Part shown: piece after piece, positions 7,377 to 14,729 of the stretch
Numbering within the stretch: position 1 is the stretch's first letter
Layout: each line of letters begins with the position of its first letter
DNA from: Synergistaceae bacterium
GTDB taxonomy: Bacteria; Synergistota; Synergistia; Synergistales; Synergistaceae
Reading direction: 5' to 3'
NCBI GenBank assembly: GCA_031283975.1
Contig: JAITAT010000051.1
Span: 1 to 14,729, forward strand
Length of the DNA stretch: 14,729 nucleotides
Position numbers and translations under genes: made by a program
Notes under the pieces: generated by a model
What the model was told of the DNA's origin: nothing
The model's database searches: none
The model's input: the letters and a program-made list of their open reading frames with translations, nothing else

Positions 7377-7883
7377 TTATGTTTTCAATTTTTTCCGGGC
7401 AATGTCGCCGAATTGGGCTTTTGTGACTTTGGCAAGGTCATTCGGTGACATATAAAACATCAGTCCTCGCTCTCCCGCGTTTATTGCTATTTTCCCGTGG
7501 TTCAGCGCGTCTTCGTAAATGTACACGGGATAAGGTTTGCCGCTTTTTATCGGAGAGCATCCGCCCATGACGTATCCGGTAAGGACAAAGAGTTCCTTTG
7601 CGTTTACCATGGCTACTTTTTCATTTTCAGACAGTTTGGCAAGAGATTCGAGGTCAAGGTCAAAGCCGGCGGGGATGCACGCTTCAATCACGCCGGTTTT
7701 ATCGCCGCGCAAAACGAGCGTTTTATAAATGACTTCGTATGGCAGGTTCATGTCATCGGCCGCGTGTTCGGCGGAAAGGTCGCCGGATTTTACGTCGTAA
7801 TGAATAAACTCGAAAGCTATGCCAAGTTCCCTGAGCCGCTTCGCGGCTTTGGTTTCTTTTCCGATCTTCGATTGATTCGTCAC
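7377..7883 (-). CDS. ybaK: YbaK/EbsC-type Cys-tRNA(Pro) deacylase
   Basis: The protein (168 residues from the chosen start) matches the YbaK family, free-standing editing enzymes that hydrolyse Cys mischarged on tRNA-Pro by prolyl-tRNA synthetase. Family marks are TKAAKRL near the N-terminus, a conserved YKTLVLRG segment containing the functionally important Lys, an AMVNAKEL segment, and GYVMGGCSPI in the second half. E. coli YbaK is 159 residues, so length is normal. The start is debatable: an ATG at 7890-7892 lies directly against AAGGAGG (7893-7899 on the plus strand) with no spacer, while a GTG three codons in (7881-7883) has a 9-base spacer and is preferred. It is transcribed alone, convergent with nudC, and divergent from the gene at 8136. 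It shows no link to its neighbours and is a housekeeping function. Confidence 0.9.
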   Translation of the reverse strand: MTNQSKIGKETKAAKRLRELGIAFEFIHYDVKSGDLSAEHAADDMNLPYEVIYKTLVLRGDKTGVIEACIPAGFDLDLESLAKLSENEKVAMVNAKELFVLTGYVMGGCSPIKSGKPYPVYIYEDALNHGKIAINAGERGLMFYMSPNDLAKVTKAQFGDIARKKLKT

Positions 7884-8074
7884 AATTGTCATCCTCCTTG
7901 CGTTGTCAACTGATTTGGATATGTTTGGGCGAACGGATATAAATCAGCATAATAACTATAACGGCTATTAAGAACAATAAAACATAAATAATCAAGGAGG
8001 AAAATTAGGAATCATTAACGGGATATAAATTTGAGTCGATGAGGGTTGACTATTATTGATTTTCAAACCCAAAA

Positions 8075-8124
8075 AGGACAAAAAAGAGGATTGATTGTAT
8101 AATTACACAATGGGATTAAAAGGA
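8075..8124 (+). promoter_or_regulatory. Sigma-70-type promoter and ribosome binding site for the 8136 gene
   Basis: A perfect -10 box TATAAT at 8098-8103 is preceded at exactly 17 bases by AGGACA (8075-8080), four of six matches to TTGACA. Transcription would start near 8110. AAAGGAG (8118-8124) then lies about 11 bases ahead of the GTG at 8136. The surrounding region is strongly AT-rich (about 31% GC by hand count over 7921-8100). As no comparable promoter is seen between 8625 and 8707, this may also drive the alpha-2-macroglobulin gene. Confidence 0.65.
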
Positions 8125-8135
8125 GTTGAATCAGT

Positions 8136-8624
8136 GTGGAAGCTAGCCACGAGTTCGATTATGAGATATGCAATTCGCGCGTAAGGCCGATTGCGGACGC
8201 GCTTATAAAGAAATATGATGAGCTGCATCATATCCCGCTGGATAGCATTCTCTTTATAGTAAATCACAAATATTCCGGATCGAAGAACAAAATTGTCCTC
8301 GCCCGCACTGTCGCGGTGCCCGAAAAATGGAGGGACATTCTTTTTCAGCTCGGCGCGCTCTCCTGTTCCTATGTTATGGAATTTTTCAGCAAGACTACGT
8401 CATGTCTGGACGAAAATCAAATGACGGCGCTCGTTTATCGCGAACTCAGGAGGATAGGCGCGGAGGGGAAAATAATTCCCCCCGACACCAACGAATGGTG
8501 GCAGGTTTTGATAGGCCTGGGGCGGCATTGGTTTTATCCCGATATGAGCTGCCCGAACTTGTTGGACGAAAATATCGACTGGAAAACGTTAATGGGACGC
8601 GACTATGAACTGCCATCCGGCTGA
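8136..8624 (+). CDS. Putative-metallopeptidase-family protein lacking the HExxH histidines
   Basis: This 162-residue protein resembles the small family named 'putative phage metallopeptidase' in domain databases, recognised here from memory of the pattern. It has an N-terminal helix with IADALIKKY, a strand LDSILFIVN, a VPEKWRDIL segment, a strand ending in MEFF, then the helix LDENQMTALVYREL, and a DTNEWWQVLIGLG segment near the end. In the family that helix reads like xxHELxH and is followed by a PHDVEEF-like motif. Here the HExxH positions are R102-E103-L104-R105-R106 and the later His appears as Pro116, so all metal-binding His are gone and the protein is probably not a peptidase. The GTG start has AAAGGAG upstream and a good promoter. 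It lies 83 bp before the alpha-2-macroglobulin gene on the same strand and may be cotranscribed. There is no signal peptide, so it is presumably cytoplasmic. Its role is unknown. Confidence 0.7.
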   Translation: MEASHEFDYEICNSRVRPIADALIKKYDELHHIPLDSILFIVNHKYSGSKNKIVLARTVAVPEKWRDILFQLGALSCSYVMEFFSKTTSCLDENQMTALVYRELRRIGAEGKIIPPDTNEWWQVLIGLGRHWFYPDMSCPNLLDENIDWKTLMGRDYELPSG

Positions 8625-8707
8625 GACGGTCCTCGCGCGCCTAACAGCTAACCGATGATGCGGGCGGGATGATTATAAAGAGCGATATCGAGGGGAGTCG
8701 GATTGTC

Positions 8708-11700
8708 ATGAAAAAATCACGAAACGCGCGTTTAAGGCGGATGTTCGGGTGGGCGCTTTTCTTTTTTACGCTCCGCGTGTTTTTCGCTGGGGGCGCGAAC
8801 GCGGGCGAGACGTTTTCCGTAAAGGAGTTTTCACCGCGGGGAGAGGTGACGGAGGCCGTCAATATCAAAATAGATTTTTCGACGGCTGTAGCGGCAAGCG
8901 ACGACGTCGGCCGAATCCTTAAAGCCGGCGAGATGCCGGTGGTATTCAATCCGCCTGTCGCGGGGCGCGGAGCGTGGATATCGCGATCTTCCTTTGTTTT
9001 TCACCTGCCCTCGGGCCGCCTGCGGGAGGCGACTCAATTTTCGGCGACAATACCGAGCAAGCTGAAGGATGCTTCGGGGCGCGAACTCACCGGCAATAAC
9101 AAGTTCCTGTTCAATACGCCGCCGCTTGAATTTATCGGTATGGAACAGACCGGATATATCCCGGAGCCGCTGGATGGATGCGGAGTCGAATATCAACTGA
9201 ATTTCAACGCTCCGATAAATCCGGCCAATCTCGAATCAACTATGATTATAACAAACGCGAAAGGGGAAGAAATCCCATTTTATCTGGAGAGTTACGGCTC
9301 GTCAAACTCGGTTCGCATAAGAGTTACACCCGAGGACGGATCATCTCTCGACGTAAAAATCGCCTCCGGGCTCACCTCGTCATCAGGGCCTCTGCCCATG
9401 AAAACTCCCGTTGCCGTCAGCATAGGGCGGGATCTGTCGCTGAAAATCACCGATTCGTCCGTAAACAGCGATTACTCGAGTTCCTACATATATATAAGAA
9501 CCACATCCGAAGTCGATATCGAAAAAGCGGGTTCTTTCATAGAGGTAAGCCCTCCCGTCAAATACAACGTGAGCCTTTTCGGCAGCGGCATCGGAATACG
9601 CGGAGATTTTCCCCCGAGGGAACTGATCACCGTCAAATTGAAAAAAGGGCTTCCGGCGACGCGGGGACCCGGACTGGCCGAAGAGTGGACGCGGACTTTC
9701 GTTTTCCCGGATTACGAGCCTTCTCTTGAATTTGCCTCATCCGGACGTTTCATATCTCCCGCCAACGACGAACTTATAGTTCCGTTTTCGGCCGTCAATA
9801 TAGAAACTCTCAGCGTTTCGATCAGGAGGGTTTACGACAACAACGTATCGTTCGCCCTGAGAAACGAGTGGCCTTATTATCTTGATAATCTCGATGAAAC
9901 GATATATTACGACAAGTTCGAGGTGTCGGCAAAACCGAACGAAGAAACCGAATTCGCTATCGATCTCGGCAAGATATTGGGCGGCAGAACCGGTGTTTTT
10001 ATGATACGCGCTTCCGCCGATGATTCCTGGCGGGATGTGCATCGCGTCATAAATGTGACCGACATCGGAGGGAGCGCCAAAATAGGCGGGGAGAGCGTTC
10101 TTGTATGGGCGAATTCGATAAGCGAAGGCAAACCGTTAAAAAATATTAAGGTCGATATATATTCAAATAGTAATCAAATAATCGCTTCGGGAGAGACCGA
10201 CGAACACGGAGTTTGCTTGATAAAGCGTGATTCCAAGTGGGAAGGTGATTTGTTTCCTTCTTTGGCCATCCTCAAAAACGGCGGCGATGTCTCGGTACTG
10301 CATCTGTGGGGTAATATTTGGCAGACCGGGAACGAGGATTATACCGGAGTCCCATATTTGAACGGTAAATACTACGGGTACCTCTACACGCCCAGGGGAA
10401 TTTTCCGCCCCGGGGAGACCGTGCCGGTTCACATGCTGGTGAGAACCGGCAATTTATCGCCGGAAACGCCTTTCCCGGTACAGCTCAAAGTATTTACTCC
10501 TTTGGGGCGCGAATGGAGCGCATCCTCCGTGATGTTGTCGGATATGGGCTTGGCCTCGGCCGAGGTGGAAATCGGCGATGCCGGGCCGACGGGCATTTGG
10601 AATGCGGCTGTGTATATACCTGGCGATAACACCCCTATATCTTCAAAGACGTTCATTGTGGAGGATTTCGCGCCTCCAAAGATAGAAGTCGCGGTGTCGA
10701 GCTATCAGGAGGAATTGTTCTTCGGAGATGAACCCGCTTTGAAAATATCGGCCAAATATTTGTTCGGCGCGGCAGGCGACGGTTTGAGTTATGAAGTGGA
10801 CACGACGCTCATTCCCAGGGAATATTCGCATCCCGACTGGCAGTATTACAGTTTTTACGATAACCGGGTTGTTTTTACACCAAATAACAATCTCTCGAGT
10901 AACGGAACATTGAATTCGGACGGCGCCGCGAGCGTTGTTCTCGATCATCTCTCGCACAACGCCGCCTCGTATCTGGACGCGGTGTTCAGAGTGGGAGTCA
11001 GGGAAGACGGAGGCCGATGGGTATATAAGAACCTCAGCGTTCCATATTATCCGCGGGATACCTTCCTCGGAATCAAAACCCCACAGGGGGAAATTACCAC
11101 CAACACCAGCATCCCTTTGGCTTTCGCGGCGATAGATAAGGACGGGAAAGCTTTATCGCCGAAAAACGTATCGCTGTCCATATCGAGAGAATACTTACGC
11201 TCGATAGTGACCACTGTAGACGGTAAAAGGCGTTCCGAAATACAGCGTGAAAACATCCCGCTCGAGGGTTTTGAGAATGTGCCTGTCGAATTCATACAGG
11301 GCCGGGCCAACGCCGATGTGACGTTCAAAGTCGGCGGCAGATACAATATAGTGCTGGAAGATTCCGATGGGAAAGCCCGTGCGGCCATTTCCATATATGC
11401 CTACGATTCGAGATGGGCTTACGATGTGGAAGGCGACGCAACGCTTCCCGAGTCGTTAAGTATAACGCTCGACAAAGACATATACAAAGCGGGCGATCGC
11501 GCCACGGCGACGGTGTCTGGGGCGTTCGACGGGACGGTTCTCCTGTCCGTTGAAACGGACAAGGTGCTTTTTTACGATACGTCCGCGAGTGAAAACAAGA
11601 ACGCGAAATTTTCTTTTGAGATTACGGAGGATATGGCGCCAAACGCATGGGTTACCGCGCACCTGATAAGGGCCGCCGTGAGCGAGGACGCATGGTCCGC

Positions 11701-14164
11701 TCACAGGGCCTTTGGGGCCGCGCCTGTAAATTTGAATTGCGAGAACAAAAAACTTACCGTTGAAATCGAGTCGCCCGAAAAAATAAACCCCGCAGAGAAT
11801 AACGCGTTCAAAATCAGGCTCAAAGATTCGAACGGAAATGGCGCGCGCGGAGAAATTTCCGTAATGCTGGTCGATGAAAGCGTGCTAGGGCTCACAAATT
11901 TCAAAACGCCGAACTTTTACGATTATTATGTCAGAAAGCGTGGACTGAATCTCCCTGCTTATGACATCTACGCGGAACTGATGCCGCTCTACTTGAGCGC
12001 GCCGCGTGTACTCGCGCCGGGCGGCGGAGATGAGTACAGCGCCTCGGAGCAAATGATGAAGGCGTCCATGTCTCCCGTTCGCGCGGATCGTTTCAAGATA
12101 CTTACAATAGTGAAGCGGATATTCACCGATGAAAACGGCGTCGCGGATTTCTCGTTCGATGTCCCGGAATTTGCGGGACAGGCCAGATTGATGGCCGTAG
12201 CATCGGCAAAGACCGCGTTTGGTTCCGCGGAAAGCGTTCATACTATAGCGAGAGACGTCGTAGCCGACGTGACGTTGCCGAGAGCGATCGCCCCGCTGGA
12301 TGAGTTCGAGTCGCAGGTGCAGCTCTTTAACCGAACCGGCGAACCGCTTGAAGTTACCGTTGAATTGAAAGTTTCAGGGCCGTTGTCCATCGCGGAAGTG
12401 TCTGGAAAAACTGTTTCTCCGTCATCCGGCATGGCTAAACGGTATTCCTCCACAATTGAACTGCCGGTTGCGGAAAGAGCGTTCTCGATACCTCTGGTTA
12501 TAAAGGCTGAGAACAGTTCAGGCGTGGCGGGCGTATCACTGTTGGCACGAAATAAGGACGTATCTCAGGAACAAAATATAGAAATAGCGATACGCCCTCC
12601 TTATCCAAGAATTTCTCAAACGGGAGCTATCTCAGTAAAGGCCGGAGATACAAATGCTTTGGAACTTCCGACCGACTGGTTTCCGGGCACGAGGCGGGCC
12701 GTCGTCTCCATGTCCGCATTGCCGTCCATTTCCATTGCGGAGGCCGCCAGGTTTCTTCTGGATTACCCGTATTACTGTTTGGAACAGACGGTTTCAAGAG
12801 GATGGGCCTTACTGGCGCTGCCTGATCTTGTGGCGCGCATAGATACCAATCTCGCCACGCGCGGACAACTGGATTATGCCTTAACACAGGTACTCATGAA
12901 AATTCAGTCAATGCAGCTTTACAATGGGGCGTTCTCTCCATGGGCGCAAAGCGAGGCCGATTCGTGGGTCTCCGTATACACCACACATTTTCTCGTCGCC
13001 TGTGAAAAAAGAGGCATTCAGGTTCCACGTGAAACATTAAAGAACGCTTTGGGATATTTGAGATACCTATTGGCGCAGAATATTATTTTTAAAGATAAAA
13101 TAGAATATGGGGCATCCTATGCCGTCAGGGCGTACATTTCCTATGTTTTGGCGCTGGAGGGTGACGCTCCGCTGGGATTTATGTCCTTCCTGAAAGACAA
13201 ATCAAACGAGATTCGTCCTTATGGCCGCATGTTGTTGGCGGCGGCGTATGCGGCGGCAAATGATACAAAGACCGCAATGGCTCTGGTCGGAGAAAAAGCG
13301 CCTCCGATAGTGAGTTATGATGGAAGCGAGCAGTTGAATTTTGATTCTCCGCTGCGAACGACGGCCCTTTATTTGATGGTATGGAATGAAATCGATCCTG
13401 AGTCGGCAAACGCCGTTATGACCGCGGCCGATTTATTGTCCGCTTTGCAGGCGTCTCGTTGGTACACCACTCAGGAGGCGGGGTGGGCAGTGCTTGCGCT
13501 CGCTGATTTTTACTCGTATCATCAAGTTGCCGGAGCAGCTGTTTTGGAGTTATCCGAGGAAAAAAGCGGAGTCTTGGCCGTCGCCAGCGCAGATAACAGT
13601 GTCGCGCAAATTATCAGCCGAGATATTTCCCGGTTGAATATCACAAACGTCGGAAACGGAACCGGATATGCCACATGGACGGCGGATGGCGTACCGTCTC
13701 ATAAGCCGATGCCTGAAGATAAGGGAATGAAAACACTTGTGAGATATACGGACAAGGATGGAATAGACATAACGGGCGGAGGCTCGATCGCGGTTGGCGA
13801 ACGTATTTACGGAAAAATCACTGTACGCGCGCTCGCCGGAGAATTGAAAAACATCGTTGTGGTTTTGCCATTCGCCGGAGGGCTGGAAATCGAAAACCCC
13901 GAAATCACAGATGCTCCAGAAGTCAGCGAAAATGATGAAGACTATGAATATTATGCGCAAACTTATCGAACTTCCCGTACTGAACTGCGCGACGACAGAC
14001 TGCTTCTTTTCGTCGATTATGTAGGACGGCGTGCATTTGAGTGGAAATTTACAATGCGCGCGATTACTCGCGGAACATTCACACTCCCTCCGATAGCGGC
14101 CGAAGGCATGTATTCCCCGGGTACGCGCAGCGTTGGCGAGACATCCGTGATAACCGTCAAATAA
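8708..14164 (+). CDS. Bacterial alpha-2-macroglobulin family protein (periplasmic protease trap)
   Basis: The 1818-residue protein is a YfhM/ECAM-type alpha-2-macroglobulin. Such proteins sit in the periplasm, are cut in a bait region by invading proteases, and trap them through a thioester. Visible order: signal peptide 1-32 (KKSRNARLRR, hydrophobic core, ANA before G33); N-terminal Ig-like domains; a VTDIGGSAK stretch; a macroglobulin domain with RGIFRPGETV from R563; VDESVLGLT from about 1055; a short, probable bait segment near 1095-1125; then the A2M domain and the thioester domain with C1357-L-E-Q. The residue before the Cys is Tyr, where Gly is usual. No lipobox Cys exists, unlike E. 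coli ECAM, so it should be soluble. I count five Cys in all. Start: ATG 8708 with AGGGGAG ten bases ahead; an ATG at 8669 would spoil the signal peptide. Tandem stops TAA-TAG end it, and pbpC follows, the classical partner. Confidence 0.93.
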   Translation: MKKSRNARLRRMFGWALFFFTLRVFFAGGANAGETFSVKEFSPRGEVTEAVNIKIDFSTAVAASDDVGRILKAGEMPVVFNPPVAGRGAWISRSSFVFHLPSGRLREATQFSATIPSKLKDASGRELTGNNKFLFNTPPLEFIGMEQTGYIPEPLDGCGVEYQLNFNAPINPANLESTMIITNAKGEEIPFYLESYGSSNSVRIRVTPEDGSSLDVKIASGLTSSSGPLPMKTPVAVSIGRDLSLKITDSSVNSDYSSSYIYIRTTSEVDIEKAGSFIEVSPPVKYNVSLFGSGIGIRGDFPPRELITVKLKKGLPATRGPGLAEEWTRTFVFPDYEPSLEFASSGRFISPANDELIVPFSAVNIETLSVSIRRVYDNNVSFALRNEWPYYLDNLDETIYYDKFEVSAKPNEETEFAIDLGKILGGRTGVFMIRASADDSWRDVHRVINVTDIGGSAKIGGESVLVWANSISEGKPLKNIKVDIYSNSNQIIASGETDEHGVCLIKRDSKWEGDLFPSLAILKNGGDVSVLHLWGNIWQTGNEDYTGVPYLNGKYYGYLYTPRGIFRPGETVPVHMLVRTGNLSPETPFPVQLKVFTPLGREWSASSVMLSDMGLASAEVEIGDAGPTGIWNAAVYIPGDNTPISSKTFIVEDFAPPKIEVAVSSYQEELFFGDEPALKISAKYLFGAAGDGLSYEVDTTLIPREYSHPDWQYYSFYDNRVVFTPNNNLSSNGTLNSDGAASVVLDHLSHNAASYLDAVFRVGVREDGGRWVYKNLSVPYYPRDTFLGIKTPQGEITTNTSIPLAFAAIDKDGKALSPKNVSLSISREYLRSIVTTVDGKRRSEIQRENIPLEGFENVPVEFIQGRANADVTFKVGGRYNIVLEDSDGKARAAISIYAYDSRWAYDVEGDATLPESLSITLDKDIYKAGDRATATVSGAFDGTVLLSVETDKVLFYDTSASENKNAKFSFEITEDMAPNAWVTAHLIRAAVSEDAWSAHRAFGAAPVNLNCENKKLTVEIESPEKINPAENNAFKIRLKDSNGNGARGEISVMLVDESVLGLTNFKTPNFYDYYVRKRGLNLPAYDIYAELMPLYLSAPRVLAPGGGDEYSASEQMMKASMSPVRADRFKILTIVKRIFTDENGVADFSFDVPEFAGQARLMAVASAKTAFGSAESVHTIARDVVADVTLPRAIAPLDEFESQVQLFNRTGEPLEVTVELKVSGPLSIAEVSGKTVSPSSGMAKRYSSTIELPVAERAFSIPLVIKAENSSGVAGVSLLARNKDVSQEQNIEIAIRPPYPRISQTGAISVKAGDTNALELPTDWFPGTRRAVVSMSALPSISIAEAARFLLDYPYYCLEQTVSRGWALLALPDLVARIDTNLATRGQLDYALTQVLMKIQSMQLYNGAFSPWAQSEADSWVSVYTTHFLVACEKRGIQVPRETLKNALGYLRYLLAQNIIFKDKIEYGASYAVRAYISYVLALEGDAPLGFMSFLKDKSNEIRPYGRMLLAAAYAAANDTKTAMALVGEKAPPIVSYDGSEQLNFDSPLRTTALYLMVWNEIDPESANAVMTAADLLSALQASRWYTTQEAGWAVLALADFYSYHQVAGAAVLELSEEKSGVLAVASADNSVAQIISRDISRLNITNVGNGTGYATWTADGVPSHKPMPEDKGMKTLVRYTDKDGIDITGGGSIAVGERIYGKITVRALAGELKNIVVVLPFAGGLEIENPEITDAPEVSENDEDYEYYAQTYRTSRTELRDDRLLLFVDYVGRRAFEWKFTMRAITRGTFTLPPIAAEGMYSPGTRSVGETSVITVK

Positions 14165-14185
14165 TAGCGGAAAATTATCAGCTCT

Positions 14186-14238
14186 TTTTTTGAAGCCCAG
14201 CGGGCATATAAGATCTACTCTCGTCGGGCTTCAAAAAA
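14186..14238. repeat. Perfect 13-bp inverted repeat (hairpin) between A2M and pbpC
   Basis: The left arm TTTTTTGAAGCCC (14186-14198) is the exact reverse complement of GGGCTTCAAAAAA (14226-14238), with 27 bases between. After one A.C mismatch the RNA stem can continue for five more pairs (two G.U), leaving a loop near 14205-14219. The T tract precedes and the A tract follows the GC stem on both strands, the opposite order to an intrinsic terminator, so it is not a normal terminator in either direction. GGGC at 14202-14205 can compete with the right arm for pairing with GCCC at 14195-14198. It could stabilise the A2M mRNA, act as a processing site, or modulate read-through into pbpC. Confidence 0.8.
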
Positions 14239-14271
14239 TTGGAATTAAGAGATGTCGGAAACGATAAATTC

Positions 14272-14729
14272 ATGAACCGCAAGCATGCTCGAAAAATATT
14301 CCTGGCAGTTGTTTGTGCTCAATTGGCGTTTTCTATTTCCTTCATATATTGGATTGATCTCCCTTCTCAATTTTCATCTTTGAATATAAGGCAATTTGAC
14401 CGTTCACAGATAGTCCTTGATAGAGAAGGAGAGATTTTAAATGTTTCTCTGTCGAAATCGGACGAGTGGTGCGTTCCCATATCGCTCGATAAAATGGGAA
14501 GCTGGACAAAAGAAGTGGTAATCGCACTGGAAGATAAACGCTTTGAACAGCACGCAGGGGTTGATATGATAGCCGTTTTGAGAGCTTTTTTTTCAAATAT
14601 ACGCGCCCGCCATGTTATTTCCGGCGCTTCGACGATCACAAGCCAGCTAATTCGAATATCAATTCCAAGAAAAAGAACGCTTTACACAAAGCTTCTTGAA
14701 TTTTGGAGCGCTCTGCGTTTGGAAAATAT
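14272..14729 (+). CDS. pbpC: Penicillin-binding protein 1C, N-terminal part (runs off the window)
   Basis: The reading frame is open from ATG 14272 to the end of the window (152 codons). It begins with a short basic stretch (MNRKHARK), then one hydrophobic membrane anchor at about residues 9-29, then the GT51 peptidoglycan glycosyltransferase fold. The catalytic motif reads EDKRFEQHAGVD with E87 as the expected general base, and the second motif is SGASTITSQLIR, both characteristic of class A penicillin-binding proteins. Position directly after an alpha-2-macroglobulin gene points to PbpC, the usual partner, proposed to repair the cell wall when the A2M traps an attacking protease. The transpeptidase and C-terminal domains lie outside the window. 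GC is about 41% by hand count (14281-14700), lower than the genes at the start of the window. Ribosome binding is weak; a 7-codon frame at 14252-14275 overlaps the start. Confidence 0.9.
   Translation, partial: MNRKHARKIFLAVVCAQLAFSISFIYWIDLPSQFSSLNIRQFDRSQIVLDREGEILNVSLSKSDEWCVPISLDKMGSWTKEVVIALEDKRFEQHAGVDMIAVLRAFFSNIRARHVISGASTITSQLIRISIPRKRTLYTKLLEFWSALRLEN

Noticed and set aside
7902..7910. TTGACA (minus strand, 7904-7909) as a -35 box for ybaK
   Set aside because: It lies only a few bases before the ybaK ribosome binding site, leaving no room for a -10 box and a transcript start ahead of the gene.
14185..14240. Intrinsic terminator after the A2M gene
   Set aside because: The T and A tracts are on the wrong sides of the stem for both strands, so it was recorded as an inverted repeat instead.
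1..14729. CRISPR array, tRNA/rRNA genes, insertion sequence or prophage
   Set aside because: No regularly spaced direct repeats, no RNA gene signatures, no transposase or integrase, and no phage structural genes were seen. The phage-type name of the metallopeptidase family is not evidence of a prophage by itself.

Overview
The window is about 14.7 kb of ordinary-looking bacterial chromosome carrying ten recognisable genes plus the last 32 codons of another. It looks like a diderm (Gram-negative-type) anaerobe. The evidence is a large periplasmic alpha-2-macroglobulin directly upstream of a PbpC-type penicillin-binding protein. Mid-50s GC, free use of ATA/AGA/AGG codons, several TTG and GTG starts, and an amidohydrolase/acyl-ligase cluster would fit an amino-acid fermenter such as a Synergistota member. 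That placement is inference only. I see no tRNA, rRNA, CRISPR, insertion sequence or phage structural gene.

Layout. (a) 1-642, + strand: the tail of an unrecognised protein, then cobO/btuR (corrinoid adenosyltransferase). (b) 643-2355, - strand: a PEP/pyruvate-binding ATP-grasp protein that lacks the phosphohistidine and catalytic domains of PEP synthase; its stop codon abuts that of cobO with no gap. (c) 2463-7313, + strand: a tightly packed four-gene unit. It encodes a cobyrinate-a,c-diamide-synthase-like protein that has lost its catalytic residues, an M20 amidohydrolase with altered metal-site residues, an AMP-forming acyl ligase with a divergent phosphate loop, and a NudC-like Nudix hydrolase. 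(d) 7377-7883, - strand: YbaK-type Cys-tRNA(Pro) deacylase, convergent with nudC. (e) 7884-8135: an AT-rich intergenic region with a good sigma-70 promoter. (f) 8136-14729, + strand: a putative-metallopeptidase-family protein that lost its HExxH histidines, the 1818-residue alpha-2-macroglobulin, an unusual hairpin, and the start of pbpC, which runs off the window.

How the genes may work together. The A2M/PbpC pair is a known bacterial arrangement: a periplasmic protease trap paired with a cell-wall polymerase. For unit (c), a plausible but unproven reading is that the M20 enzyme cleaves an N-acyl amino acid (or similar amide), the AMP ligase activates the released acid to its CoA thioester, and the Nudix protein handles a nucleotide product. 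The CbiA-like pseudoenzyme has no known role; it is the most intriguing protein in the window, together with the apparently dead metallopeptidase upstream of the protease trap.
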